A DNA stretch of 64,000 nucleotides, taken from NCBI GenBank assembly GCA_963807235.1, contig CAWEBF010000017.1, positions 248,001-312,000 on the forward strand, read 5' to 3'. Below the pieces are notes generated by a model, which worked only from the letters and a program-made list of their open reading frames with translations, did no database searches and was not told where the DNA came from. Origin of the DNA: CAWEBF01 sp963807235 (GTDB taxonomy: Bacteria > Acidobacteriota > Vicinamibacteria > Vicinamibacterales > UBA2999). Both the position numbers and the translations under genes were made by a program. This document shows, piece after piece, positions 28,273-37,222 of the stretch (position 1 is the first letter of the stretch; every line of letters starts with the position of its first letter).

Positions 28273-30405
28273 TCAGTCTTCGCGCGTCCTCAACAGCCGT
28301 AATGCGTTCAGGACCACCACCACCGACGCGCCTGTGTCGGCCACGACGGCCATCCACAGCGTGGCAGCGCCCGTGGTCGCTGCAAGCAGGAACGTCGCCT
28401 TGACGAGCAGCGACAGCGCGACGTTCACGCGGATCGTCCGCACGGTGGCGCGCGCGAGCCGCAGCACGTACGGCAAGCGCTTCAGCTCGTCGCCCATCAG
28501 CGCCACATCGGCCGTTTCCAGCGCCACGTCCGAACCCACCGCGCCCATCGCCACGCCCACGTCCGCGAACGCGAGGGCCGGCGCGTCGTTGACGCCGTCG
28601 CCCACCATCGCAACCCTGTGGCCCTCCCGGCGCAGGGCGTCGATTCGCGCCAGCTTCTGATCGGGGGTCAGGCCGGCGTGCACCTCGCGCAGGCCGAGCG
28701 CGGCGGCGAGCCGCTGGGCGGCGTCGGCCCGGTCGCCGGTCAACATCACCACCCGGCCAATACCCTGGCGGGCCAGAAGTGCCAGTGTTTCCACGGCATG
28801 CGGCCTTGGCGTATCCACCAGGGTCAGGGTGCCGGCAAGCCGTCCGTCCACGCTCACGAACACGCTGGATCCGCTTTCGTCAGGTGGCACGAGCCCCTCC
28901 GGGAAGCTCACGCCGTTTGCGGCCATCAGGGCGGCATTCCCAACGAGAACGGGACGTCCGTCCACGACGGCACGCGCCCCGGAGCCGGGCAGCGACGCGA
29001 ACTGCGAGGCGTCGGACCAGATCAGGTTCCGGTGCCGGGCGGCTTGCACGATGGCGCGGGCCAGCGGGTGCGCCGAGCGTGATTCGATCGCCGCGGCCCA
29101 TCGCAGCACCTCGTCGCCGGTCCACGCGCGTTCGGGACGCACGTCGCTCAGGGTCAGCTGGCCCAGCGTCAACGTCCCCGTCTTGTCGAACGCTATGGCG
29201 TCCACTGCAGCCAGCCGCTCCAGCACCATGCCGCCCTTGACCAGCACGCCACGGCGTGCCGCGGCCGACAACGCCGCAACGATCGAAACCGGCGTGGAGA
29301 TCACGAGCGCGCACGGGCACGCGATGACCAGCAGCACCAGCCCCCGGTAGATCCAGACGCCCGGGTCGCCGCCCGCCAGTGGAGGGACCACGGCGACGAT
29401 CAGCGCGCTCAGCGCGACGAGCGGCGTATACCAGCGCCCGAATCGCTCGACGAACGTCTGCAGCGGCGCGCGACGCGACTGCGCTTCCTCGACCAGGTGG
29501 GTGATGCGGGCCATGCGAGTGTCGGGCCCGACGCGGGTGACACGCACGTCGAGCGAGCCATGCCCGTTGAGCGTCCCCGCAAAGACCTCCGCGCCGGAGG
29601 CCTTGTCCACCGGCAGCGACTCTCCGGTCAACGACGACTCGTCGGCCTCGCTCGAGCCCCCGATCACCATGCCGTCGATGGGGACGCGGTCGCCAGGACG
29701 GATCAGGACGGTCTCGCCGACGGCGATCGATTCCACCGGCACGCGCTCGTCGCGGCCATTGCGGCGGACCAGTGCCTCGCGGGGCGCGAGATCCAGCAAG
29801 GCGCGGATGGCGTGGCGGGCGCGCTGCAACGTGCGGGTTTCGAGCCACTGCGAGAGGGCGAACAGGAACACGACGCTGGCCGCCTCGGCCCATTCGCCGA
29901 TCGCCAGCGCTCCCGCGACGGCCAGGACCATCAGGACGTTGATGTCCAGGCTGCGCGACCGGACGGCGGCCACGGCCCGCTTCGCGGGCGTCGCCACGCC
30001 GGCGCCGACGGCCGCCAGATACGCCACCGCGGCCAGCGGCGCCACGCCAAGCCAGTCGGCGGCCAGGCCCGCGGCCAGCGCCGCGCCCGACGCCAGCATG
30101 AACCAGGTGCGCCGGGCATCGGCCGCCCCCGCGTCGAGCGGCGCCTCGTGCTCGAGCCACATGCGCAGGCCAGCGTCGGCCGCGGCATCGACCATCGCCG
30201 CCGGGGCCAGCCGCGCCGCGTCGTACGCGACGCGCAGGCGCTGGGACACCACGTCCGCGGCGAGCGTCTCGACGCCCGGAAGGGGCTTGAGCCGGCGCTC
30301 CAGGATGGCCACCTCGTCGCTGCAGTGCAGGCCCTCCACGCGGAACACGGCTTCCGTGTGCATCTCACACACGCCGCAGGGGGCCGTTTGGGTGCGGGCG
30401 GTCAC
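28273..30405 (-). CDS. Zn/Cd/Pb-exporting P1B-type ATPase
   Basis: 710 residues. ATP-driven export of divalent soft metals across the inner membrane. An N-terminal metal-binding region has CGVC and GLHCS; six to eight membrane helices follow. Diagnostic sites: CPC in the sixth helix (C363-P-C365), phosphorylation motif DKTGTLT with D407, RSAHPLA, TGDRADA and GVNDAPAL. The last helix carries ADTGAS, the aspartate used by ZntA-type (P1B-2) pumps. The regulator gene directly upstream is an alpha5-type zinc sensor, which supports zinc/cadmium specificity. GTG start overlaps the regulator stop. Confidence 0.9.
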   Translation of the reverse strand: MTARTQTAPCGVCEMHTEAVFRVEGLHCSDEVAILERRLKPLPGVETLAADVVSQRLRVAYDAARLAPAAMVDAAADAGLRMWLEHEAPLDAGAADARRTWFMLASGAALAAGLAADWLGVAPLAAVAYLAAVGAGVATPAKRAVAAVRSRSLDINVLMVLAVAGALAIGEWAEAASVVFLFALSQWLETRTLQRARHAIRALLDLAPREALVRRNGRDERVPVESIAVGETVLIRPGDRVPIDGMVIGGSSEADESSLTGESLPVDKASGAEVFAGTLNGHGSLDVRVTRVGPDTRMARITHLVEEAQSRRAPLQTFVERFGRWYTPLVALSALIVAVVPPLAGGDPGVWIYRGLVLLVIACPCALVISTPVSIVAALSAAARRGVLVKGGMVLERLAAVDAIAFDKTGTLTLGQLTLSDVRPERAWTGDEVLRWAAAIESRSAHPLARAIVQAARHRNLIWSDASQFASLPGSGARAVVDGRPVLVGNAALMAANGVSFPEGLVPPDESGSSVFVSVDGRLAGTLTLVDTPRPHAVETLALLARQGIGRVVMLTGDRADAAQRLAAALGLREVHAGLTPDQKLARIDALRREGHRVAMVGDGVNDAPALAFADVGVAMGAVGSDVALETADVALMGDELKRLPYVLRLARATVRTIRVNVALSLLVKATFLLAATTGAATLWMAVVADTGASVVVVLNALRLLRTRED

Positions 30406-30716
30406 CGCCCGGTCCCCCGCCGATCCTCGAGTGCATGCCGGAGCCCCTCCTGATAGAGGGCCAGCACGTGTTTGTCATCGAGCGCGTAGAAGACCGACCG
30501 GCCGGCCCGGCGTGGCCGCACGATGCGCGCGCCGCGCAGGAGCCTCAGCTGATGCGACACCGCCGATTGCGTGAGCCCGAGGCCGGTGGCCAGGTCGCCC
30601 ACGTTGCGTTCCCGCTCGACCAGCGCATCGAGGATCCGCACACGGGTGGGATCGCCGAGCACCCGGAAGATCTCGGTGAGCCGTGTGATGGCGTCTTCAG
30701 ACAGCGTCGATGACAT
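30402..30716 (-). CDS. ArsR/SmtB family metal-sensing repressor
   Basis: 104 residues with the winged helix-turn-helix of the ArsR family (VLGDPTRVRILDALVERE, LTQSAVSHQLRLLR). The C-terminal helix contains D-x-H-x10-H-x2-E, the alpha5 zinc site of SmtB/CzrA (DKH ... HALE), while the alpha3N cysteine of CadC is absent (RNVGDL). It should release DNA on zinc or a similar ion and derepress the overlapping ATPase gene. An operator-like palindrome overlaps its start codon and -10 element, so it is probably autoregulated. Confidence 0.88.
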   Translation of the reverse strand: MSSTLSEDAITRLTEIFRVLGDPTRVRILDALVERERNVGDLATGLGLTQSAVSHQLRLLRGARIVRPRRAGRSVFYALDDKHVLALYQEGLRHALEDRRGTGR

Positions 30717-30740
30717 ATGAACGTTTGCTCATATATTGTA
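30715..30740 (-). promoter_or_regulatory. Metal-sensor operator and -10 element of the repressor-ATPase operon
   Basis: Inverted repeat ATATGA (30715-30720), 8-bp spacer, TCATAT (30729-30734), containing TGAACG-TT-TGCTCA, a shape like ArsR/SmtB operators. Directly next to it, TACAAT on the minus strand (30740-30735) is a good -10. The operator includes the first codon, so the leader is very short. Confidence 0.55.
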
Positions 30741-30753
30741 TCTTATGAGGCCC

Positions 30754-30780
30754 AGAGCCTGGAGCCTGGAGCCCGGAGCC
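30754..30780. repeat. Heptanucleotide array (RGAGCCT, complement of the GGCTCCR unit)
   Basis: Units agagcct, ggagcct, ggagccc, ggagcc in the divergent region between the metal repressor and the ABC operon. This is the only site not next to a stop codon. The remaining sequence to 30943 shows only a weak promoter. Confidence 0.75.
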
Positions 30781-30837
30781 ATCCCCCGCGGACCAGCCGC
30801 GCACGCGCGTGCGGCGTCAAAGCGACCGAGGGACGGC

Positions 30838-30866
30838 TTGTCGCCCGACAGGCCTTCCGATACGAT
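30838..30866 (+). promoter_or_regulatory. Weak candidate promoter for the ABC transporter operon
   Basis: TTGTCG, 17-bp spacer, TACGAT, four of six matches in each box; the leader to the GTG at 30944 would be about 70 bases. Nothing else of note lies between 30781 and 30930. Confidence 0.3.
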
Positions 30867-30943
30867 TTCGAGTCGTTCGAGGCACAACCGGCTGGCGCTG
30901 TGGCATTTACGGCGTCGGCGCGCGGCTTTGCGAGGGGGATCCG

Positions 30944-31933
30944 GTGATAGAGGTCGAGCATCTGACGAAGCGTTATGGCCCCGTGACGGCCGTGGACGAC
31001 GTCAGCTTCACGGTGGAAAAAGGCGAGATTCTGGGGTTTCTGGGGCCAAACGGCGCCGGCAAGACCACCACGATGCGCGTGCTGACCGGCTACATGCCGG
31101 CAACGGAAGGGCGCACGCGGGTCGCGGGCTTCGACGTCGTCGAGAAGCCGATCGAGGCCAAGCGCCGCACGGGCTACCTGCCCGAAACACCGCCCCTCTA
31201 CACAGACATGAGCGTGCGCGACTACTTGCTGTTCTGCGCGCGCATCAAGGGCATCGCGCGGGGCGATCGCGTGGCCCGCGTCAACGCGGTCATGGAGCGC
31301 ACGCGCGTCACCGACATGTCCGAGCGTCACTGCGGGAGGCTGTCGAAGGGCTACCGGCAGCGCGTGGGGCTGGCGCAGGCGCTGCTCAACAACCCTGAGG
31401 TGCTGATTCTCGACGAGCCGACCGCAGGTCTGGATCCGAAGCAGATCATCGAGACGCGCAAGCTGATCAAGGACCTCGCCGGCGACCACACGGTGGTACT
31501 CAGCACGCACATCCTGCCGGAAGTCAGCCAGACGTGCCAGCGCGTCGTAATCATCAACAAGGGCAAGGTGGTCGCGGTGGACACGCCCGACAACCTCACA
31601 TCGAGGCTGCGTGGGTCCGAATCGCAGTTCCTGCAGGTCGATGCCCGTGGCACCGACGCCGCCGCGGCCATCGGCGAGTTGGACGGCGTGACCGGCGTGA
31701 CGGTCACCGAACAACGGAACGGGTTGACGGCGCTCGAAGTGGCCAGTCTCACCGGCCGTGACATCCGGCAGGAGCTGGCCGCTGCCGTGGTGAGCCGCGG
31801 ATGGGGCCTGCTGGAGCTTCGCCCGATGCGCATGAGCCTGGAGGACGTGTTCCTGACGCTGACGACGATCGAAGCGGACGCGCCCGCGCCGTCGCCCGCG
31901 ACGCCGTCTGCCCCGACGACGGAGGCCGCATGA
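30944..31933 (+). CDS. ABC transporter ATP-binding protein (GldA-like)
   Basis: 329 residues from a GTG with a GAGGGGG site upstream. Walker A is GPNGAGKT (34-41), the ABC signature LSKGYRQRVGLAQAL and Walker B VLILDEPTAGLDP, with switch histidine in LSTH. A C-terminal extension ends in an alanine/proline tail. It is the first gene of a five-gene overlapping set with a one-domain permease, a GldG-like protein and a DUF4340 protein, the layout of GldA-GldF-GldG systems. In Bacteroidota this complex serves gliding; in other phyla its cargo is unknown. Confidence 0.88.
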   Translation: MIEVEHLTKRYGPVTAVDDVSFTVEKGEILGFLGPNGAGKTTTMRVLTGYMPATEGRTRVAGFDVVEKPIEAKRRTGYLPETPPLYTDMSVRDYLLFCARIKGIARGDRVARVNAVMERTRVTDMSERHCGRLSKGYRQRVGLAQALLNNPEVLILDEPTAGLDPKQIIETRKLIKDLAGDHTVVLSTHILPEVSQTCQRVVIINKGKVVAVDTPDNLTSRLRGSESQFLQVDARGTDAAAAIGELDGVTGVTVTEQRNGLTALEVASLTGRDIRQELAAAVVSRGWGLLELRPMRMSLEDVFLTLTTIEADAPAPSPATPSAPTTEAA

Positions 31934-32682
31934 GCAACGTGCTGGCCATCGCCCAGAAGGAGATCAAGGGTTACTTCGCCTCGCCCATCGCCTACGCCGT
32001 GCTGGGCTTCTTCGCGCTGATGTTCGGATTCTTCTTCTACTCGCTGCTGCTCTTCTTCGACCGGCAGGCGATGGGGGGCGGCCCGACCGTCAACGTCAAC
32101 GAACAGCTGATCCGCCCGGTGTTCCTGAACGCGACGGTGATCTTCCTGTTCGTCCTCCCCATGGTCACGATGCGGACCTACGCCGAAGAGAAACGGTCGG
32201 GCACCATGGAGCTCCTGCTCACGGCGCCGCTGACCGACATGCAGATCATCCTGGGCAAGTTCCTGGGCGCCATGGGCCTCTTCACGGCCATGCTGGCGCT
32301 CTCGCTCATCCACATCGGCGTGCTGTTCTGGAGGGGCAACCCCGAACCGCTGCCGGTGCTCACGACGTACCTGGGTCTGCTGCTCATGGGCGGCTGCTTC
32401 GTCTCGCTGGGGCTGCTGATCTCGAGCCTCACGCGCAACCAGATCGTGGCCGGCATGGCCACGTTCGGCGTGTTCCTGATGCTGTGGGTCATCAACTGGA
32501 TCGCGTCGTTCACGGGTCCGACAACCCAGGCGGTGCTCAACTACCTGTCGATCACCGATCACCTGGACGACTTCACCAGGGGGATCATCGACACGAAGCA
32601 CCTGGTCTACTACATCAGCTTCATCGCGTTCGGCCTGTTCCTGACCGCGCGGTCGGTGGACACCGAACGGTGGCGGGGGTAA
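31930..32682 (+). CDS. ABC transporter permease (GldF-like)
   Basis: 250 residues, ATGA overlap with the ATPase gene. Begins with the amphipathic AIAQKEIKGYFASPIAY typical of ABC-2 permeases, then six membrane helices; the conserved cytoplasmic EEKRSGTMELLLTAPL coupling region is present. It forms the membrane pore for the GldA-like ATPase. Confidence 0.87.
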   Translation: MSNVLAIAQKEIKGYFASPIAYAVLGFFALMFGFFFYSLLLFFDRQAMGGGPTVNVNEQLIRPVFLNATVIFLFVLPMVTMRTYAEEKRSGTMELLLTAPLTDMQIILGKFLGAMGLFTAMLALSLIHIGVLFWRGNPEPLPVLTTYLGLLLMGGCFVSLGLLISSLTRNQIVAGMATFGVFLMLWVINWIASFTGPTTQAVLNYLSITDHLDDFTRGIIDTKHLVYYISFIAFGLFLTARSVDTERWRG

Positions 32683-32689
32683 TCCAGCC

Positions 32690-34303
32690 GTGACACGCGC
32701 TCTCAACGTTCTCGCATGGGTCGGCACAGGCCTGGTGTTCGTGGCGGCCGCCGTCCGCATCCTGGGGTGGGCCGACGCCATGCAGGTGTCGCCGGACATG
32801 GACCGCTACGCGATGTACGCGTCGTGGACCGGCCTGGCGCTGGTGCTGCTCTACACGGTCGGCCAGTGGCGCCAGATCGTCGCGTGGTTCGGGCACCGCA
32901 ATGCCCGCTACGGCACGCTGGCCAGCGTGAGCGTGCTCGTGGGCCTGGGCATCCTGGTGGCCGCCAACTACCTGGCCAACCGGGAGAACAAGCGGTGGGA
33001 TCTCACCGAGAACCGGCAGTTCACGCTGTCGGACCAGACGGTGAAGCTGCTGCAGGGGCTGACGGCGCCGGTGAAGTTCGTCGTGTTCGACCGCAACACG
33101 AACTTCGAACGGTTCCGGACGCGGCTGACCAACTACGAATACAACTCCGGTCAGGTCTCCACTGAATACATCGACCCCGATCAGCGCCCGGTGCAGGCCA
33201 AGGAGTACGAGATCCAGCAGTACGGCACCGTGGTGATCGAGTACATGGGCCGGCGCGAACGCGTGACCACCGACGCGGAGCAGGACATCACCAACGCGCT
33301 CATCAAGGTGCTGAACCCGTCGAAGAAGAAGGTGTATTTCCTGGGCGGGCACGGGGAGAAGTCCACCACCGACAGCGAACGCACGGGCTACAGCCAGATC
33401 GCCGACGCGCTCAAGCGCGACAACTACGAGTTCGACACGCTGGTCCTCGCCCAGTCGAACGAGATTCCTGCCGACGCCACGGTGCTGGTCTCGGCGGGCC
33501 CGCGCACGGATCTGCTGGAGCAGGAGGTGCCGCTGCTCCGCGACTACCTGAACAAGTCGGGGAAGCTGCTGGTATTGCTGGATCCGCCGGAGGCGCTCAA
33601 GGAATTCCCGCCAATGCCGCGGCTCGAGGGGCTGCTGGCCGAGTGGGGCATGGAGGCGCAGAAGTCGGTCGTGGTGGACGTGAGCGGGCGCACGTCGGTC
33701 GCAACCGTGCCGGTGGCGGCGCCGCCCTACCCCGCCCACGCAATCACCGAACGGTTCGATCTCGTGACGATGTTCCCGCTGGTTCGCGCCATCGCGCCCG
33801 TGTCGCAGCTGCCGGAGGGCCGGTCGCCGCAGCCGTTCCTGCAGACGCACCAGCGCAGCTGGTCCGAGACCACCATGACGCAGCTGGAGAACCCCGACAC
33901 GCTGGCGCCTGAAACCGACAAGGGCGACACCGCTGGTCCGGTGACGATCGGGATGGCCGTGGCCGTGGCGGGCAAGGCGCCGGAACCGGCCAAGCCGGTG
34001 GAGGGCGCGCCCGCACCCGATCCGCCACCGGCGCCGGAAACGCGCGTCGCGGCCGTGGGTGATTCGGACTTCGCCAGCAACGCCTACCTGGGTGTCGAGG
34101 GCAACCGCGATCTCTTCATGAACGCGCTCGGCTGGCTTGCCCAGCAGGAGAGCCTGATCTCGATTCGCCCGAGGGAAGCTTCCGATCGCCGGCTGACGCT
34201 GACGGCGGCCCAGATCACGCTGATGTTCTGGCTCTCGATCGTCGTCATTCCGGGCGCCGTGCTGGGGACCGGCGTCTACACGTGGTGGAGGCGGCGGGGC
34301 TGA
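32690..34303 (+). CDS. GldG-like ABC auxiliary protein
   Basis: 537 residues, GTG start. Three membrane segments at the N-terminus, then a large periplasmic GldG/intraflagellar-transport-like domain (ENKRWDLTENRQFTLSDQT, VYFLGGHGEKS) and one C-terminal membrane helix. Such proteins pair with GldA/GldF-type transporters. A proline/alanine-rich insert occurs near residue 440. The stop overlaps the start of the DUF4340 gene (TGATG). Confidence 0.8.
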   Translation: MTRALNVLAWVGTGLVFVAAAVRILGWADAMQVSPDMDRYAMYASWTGLALVLLYTVGQWRQIVAWFGHRNARYGTLASVSVLVGLGILVAANYLANRENKRWDLTENRQFTLSDQTVKLLQGLTAPVKFVVFDRNTNFERFRTRLTNYEYNSGQVSTEYIDPDQRPVQAKEYEIQQYGTVVIEYMGRRERVTTDAEQDITNALIKVLNPSKKKVYFLGGHGEKSTTDSERTGYSQIADALKRDNYEFDTLVLAQSNEIPADATVLVSAGPRTDLLEQEVPLLRDYLNKSGKLLVLLDPPEALKEFPPMPRLEGLLAEWGMEAQKSVVVDVSGRTSVATVPVAAPPYPAHAITERFDLVTMFPLVRAIAPVSQLPEGRSPQPFLQTHQRSWSETTMTQLENPDTLAPETDKGDTAGPVTIGMAVAVAGKAPEPAKPVEGAPAPDPPPAPETRVAAVGDSDFASNAYLGVEGNRDLFMNALGWLAQQESLISIRPREASDRRLTLTAAQITLMFWLSIVVIPGAVLGTGVYTWWRRRG

Positions 34304-35628
34304 TGGGGCGTCTGGTTTCCACGCTCGCGATGGTCCTGGTCCTGGCGGGGCTGGCGGGCTACATCTACTTTGCAGACGGCGACAGTTCGACCGGCACCGA
34401 AACCACCAAGGAGAAGGCCTTCGGTTCCGTGGCCTCCGACCTCATCGAGGAGGTGCGCATCGCGCTGAACGAGGAAAAACCCGCGCGCGTGACGAAGACT
34501 GGCGACGCCTGGACGCTCGTGGAGCCGGCCCCGGCCGATGCCGACTCCACGGAGCTCTCGTCGATCACGAGCGGCCTGTCCACGCTCGACATCGAGCGCG
34601 TCGTGGACGAGAAGCCCGCGGACCTGGCGCAGTACGGCCTGGCGCCGCCCCGTATCGACGTGTCCTTCAAGATGAAGGGCCAGGCCGGGGAGAAGCGCAT
34701 CCTGCTGGGCGACAAGACGGCCACGGGCGGCGACATCTATGCGAAGCTGCCCGACTCGCCGCGGGTGTTCCTGGTGTCGTCGTTCGTCGAGTCCACGTTC
34801 CGCAAGGATCCGTTCTCGCTGCGCGACAAGACGATCCTGAAGGTCGATCGCGCCAAGGTTGACGGCTTCTCGGCCTCGTCGGGCACGACCACGCTCGAAT
34901 TCGCGAAGATGGGATCGGATTGGAACGTCGTGAAGCCGATTGCCGCCCGGGCCGATTTCGGCGCTGTCGAGGGCACCATCGAACGACTGTCGTCGGCGAA
35001 CATGCAGGGCATCACGACCGAGAACGCCACGGACCTGAAGCCGTACGGGCTGGACAAACCCACGGCCACGATGACGATCAAATCCGGCAGCTCGTCGGCC
35101 ACCCTGACCTTGGGCACGACCGAAAACGCCGTGGTCTTTGCCAAGGACGCGTCGCGGCCGATGGTCTTCACCGTGGCGCCCACGCTGCGCGACGACGTGA
35201 TCAAGGACGTCGGCGAGTTCCGCCGCAAGGACATTTTCGACTTCCGCTCGTTCACGGCCACGCGCGTCGAGTTCACCCGCGGCGCCGGCACGCAGGTGTT
35301 CGAGAAGTCGAAGTCGAAGGACAAGGACGGCAAGGAAGTGGACGTGTGGAAGGACGCCAAGGGCGCCGCCGTCGATACGATGAAGATCGAAGACCTCCTC
35401 ACCAAGATCTCGAGCCTCCGGGCGTCTTCGTTCGAAGCCACGGCGCCGGCCGCGCTGAAGACGCCGATGCTGACGGTCAAGGCGCAGTTCCAGTCGACAA
35501 GCGAGACCGTGACGATCGGCCGTGCCGGCGCCGACGCGTTTTCCGCGCGTCCGGACGAGCCGGGGGCCGGCAAGCTCGACACTGCGGCCCTGGATGAGGC
35601 TGTGAAGGCGCTCGATGCGTTAAAGTGA
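34303..35628 (+). CDS. DUF4340 protein of the GldG-type ABC operon
   Basis: 441 residues; one N-terminal membrane anchor, then a repeat of extracytoplasmic beta domains typical of DUF4340 (AQYGLAPPRIDVSFKMKG, LKPYGLDKPTATMTI). DUF4340 genes regularly follow gldG-like genes and probably form part of the same envelope machine. The start at 34303 overlaps the gldG stop, and an in-frame GTG at 34282 is less likely. Confidence 0.8.
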   Translation: MGRLVSTLAMVLVLAGLAGYIYFADGDSSTGTETTKEKAFGSVASDLIEEVRIALNEEKPARVTKTGDAWTLVEPAPADADSTELSSITSGLSTLDIERVVDEKPADLAQYGLAPPRIDVSFKMKGQAGEKRILLGDKTATGGDIYAKLPDSPRVFLVSSFVESTFRKDPFSLRDKTILKVDRAKVDGFSASSGTTTLEFAKMGSDWNVVKPIAARADFGAVEGTIERLSSANMQGITTENATDLKPYGLDKPTATMTIKSGSSSATLTLGTTENAVVFAKDASRPMVFTVAPTLRDDVIKDVGEFRRKDIFDFRSFTATRVEFTRGAGTQVFEKSKSKDKDGKEVDVWKDAKGAAVDTMKIEDLLTKISSLRASSFEATAPAALKTPMLTVKAQFQSTSETVTIGRAGADAFSARPDEPGAGKLDTAALDEAVKALDALK

Positions 35629-35635
35629 AATTCTG

Positions 35636-37159
35636 ATGGAGCTGACGCTCGCCTGGCGCCGCGCGATGATGGTCGTGGCCGCGAGCGCGGCGGTCGCCAG
35701 TTCGGGGCAGGCGCGTCAGGTTTCCGCGCTGCCCTCTCCTCCCTCGCCACCAGCACAAACGCGTCCCCAGCCGCCACTCAGGCGCCTGGTTGCGGATATC
35801 CGCGAGCTGACGGCCATGCCCGGTGTGAAGCGTGGACTCTGGGGCGTGATGGCGTATTCCCTGACCCGCCGGCAGACGCTCGTCGAGCTGAATCCCGGGA
35901 CCCTCCTCGTACCGGCCTCCACAGTCAAGCTCCTCAGCGCGGCGTCGTCCTACGAATCGGTGGGATGGGATTACCGCTTCGAAACCTCAGTGTGGGCCAC
36001 GGGACCGATCGTGGACGGCACCCTCCATGGCGACCTGCTGGTGGAGGGCGGAGGCGATCCCAGCATCGACTCGCGCGGCTTCCCCGGCCTCGAAGACTGG
36101 GCCTCGACGCTGGCTGACCTGGGCATCCAGCGCATCGAGGGCCGCGTCATCGGCGACGACGACGCCGTGGAGGAACCACGGCCCTCGCTGGCGTGGGCAT
36201 GGGACGACTTGGGCTACTCCAGCGGTGTGCTGTTCGGGGCCTTGAACACGTCCGAGAACCGCCTGAGCGTGATGGTGTCGCCGGGGCCGCAGGCAGGTGG
36301 GCCAGCGGAGCTGACCGTGGAGCCGCATGCGGCGCACCGCCCGCTTGTGAGCCGGGCGCTGACGTCGGACGGCAACGCGCCGCAGTTCCTCTGGCCCGAG
36401 CAGCGGCCCGCCGAGGCGGAGCTGACGATCGCCGGCTCGATCCGCGCGGGCGCGAAGCCGAGCCGCCTGCTGGTGTCGGCGGGCAATCCCACGCAATGGT
36501 TCGCCGGCGTGCTGCGCCATCACCTCGTGGCGCGCGGTATCGCGGTATCGGGCGAGGCCGTGGACGTGGACGACGTGCAGCCGGCCCCGCAGCGTGAGTA
36601 CGCCACGCTGCTCTTCATCCACCGCTCGGCGCCGCTGCGGGAGCTGGTGCGGCCGATGCTGAAGGACAGCGTGAATCTGTACGGCGAGGCGCTGATGCGC
36701 CTCAACTCCGGTCCCGGCGTGCTGCCCACCAACGACGCCGCGCTCGAAGGCCTGAACCGGCGGCTGGCCGCATGGGGCGTGGCGCCGGGTGCCCAGCAGA
36801 TCGTGGACGGGTCGGGCCTGTCGCGGCGCAACGCGCTGTCGCCGGAGGCGCTCGTCATCGTGCTGCAGCGGATGTACGACCCGAAGGGCCAGTCGCCCTT
36901 CGTGCAGGCGCTGCCAATCGCCGGCGTGGACGGCTCGCTGGGCAGCCGGCTCAAGGACACGCCAGCGGCGGGAAACCTACGCGCCAAGACCGGGACGATG
37001 TCGAACATCCGGACGCTGGCCGGCTACGTCACGACGCGCGACAAGGAAGACGTGGCGCTGGTGGTGATGGTGAACAACTTCGAAGGCACCGGCGAGGAAG
37101 CCGTCGCGGCGATCGACGCGATTGCGGCGCGCATGGCCGGCTTCAGCCGGCAGCCGTAG
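35636..37159 (+). CDS. dacB: D-alanyl-D-alanine carboxypeptidase/endopeptidase (PBP4-type)
   Basis: 507 residues, signal peptide and proline-rich stretch, then a class C-type penicillin-binding fold. Active-site motifs are S95-x-x-K98 (PASTVK), SVN in KDSVNLYGE and KTG in RAKTGTMSN. PBP4 trims or cleaves cross-linked peptidoglycan. It follows the DUF4340 gene by seven bases, so cell-wall remodelling may be part of the ABC machine's job. The TAG stop leads straight into a nine-unit heptamer array. Confidence 0.88.
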   Translation: MELTLAWRRAMMVVAASAAVASSGQARQVSALPSPPSPPAQTRPQPPLRRLVADIRELTAMPGVKRGLWGVMAYSLTRRQTLVELNPGTLLVPASTVKLLSAASSYESVGWDYRFETSVWATGPIVDGTLHGDLLVEGGGDPSIDSRGFPGLEDWASTLADLGIQRIEGRVIGDDDAVEEPRPSLAWAWDDLGYSSGVLFGALNTSENRLSVMVSPGPQAGGPAELTVEPHAAHRPLVSRALTSDGNAPQFLWPEQRPAEAELTIAGSIRAGAKPSRLLVSAGNPTQWFAGVLRHHLVARGIAVSGEAVDVDDVQPAPQREYATLLFIHRSAPLRELVRPMLKDSVNLYGEALMRLNSGPGVLPTNDAALEGLNRRLAAWGVAPGAQQIVDGSGLSRRNALSPEALVIVLQRMYDPKGQSPFVQALPIAGVDGSLGSRLKDTPAAGNLRAKTGTMSNIRTLAGYVTTRDKEDVALVVMVNNFEGTGEEAVAAIDAIAARMAGFSRQP

Positions 37160-37222
37160 GCTCCAGGCTTCCGGCTTCCGGCTTCCGAGTTCAGGCTCCC
37201 GGCTTCCGGCGTCCGGCTTCCG
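37160..37222. repeat. Heptanucleotide array (GCTTCCG), nine units
   Basis: Longest array in the window: gctccag, gcttccg three times, agttcag, gctcccg, gcttccg, gcgtccg, gcttccg. It begins at the base after the dacB stop and contains the stop codon and last residues of the convergent alanyl-tRNA editing gene. Confidence 0.85.

Noticed and set aside
30717..30947. 76-codon open frame in the divergent region
   Set aside because: Made of heptamer repeat and promoter sequence; no binding site and no conserved features.
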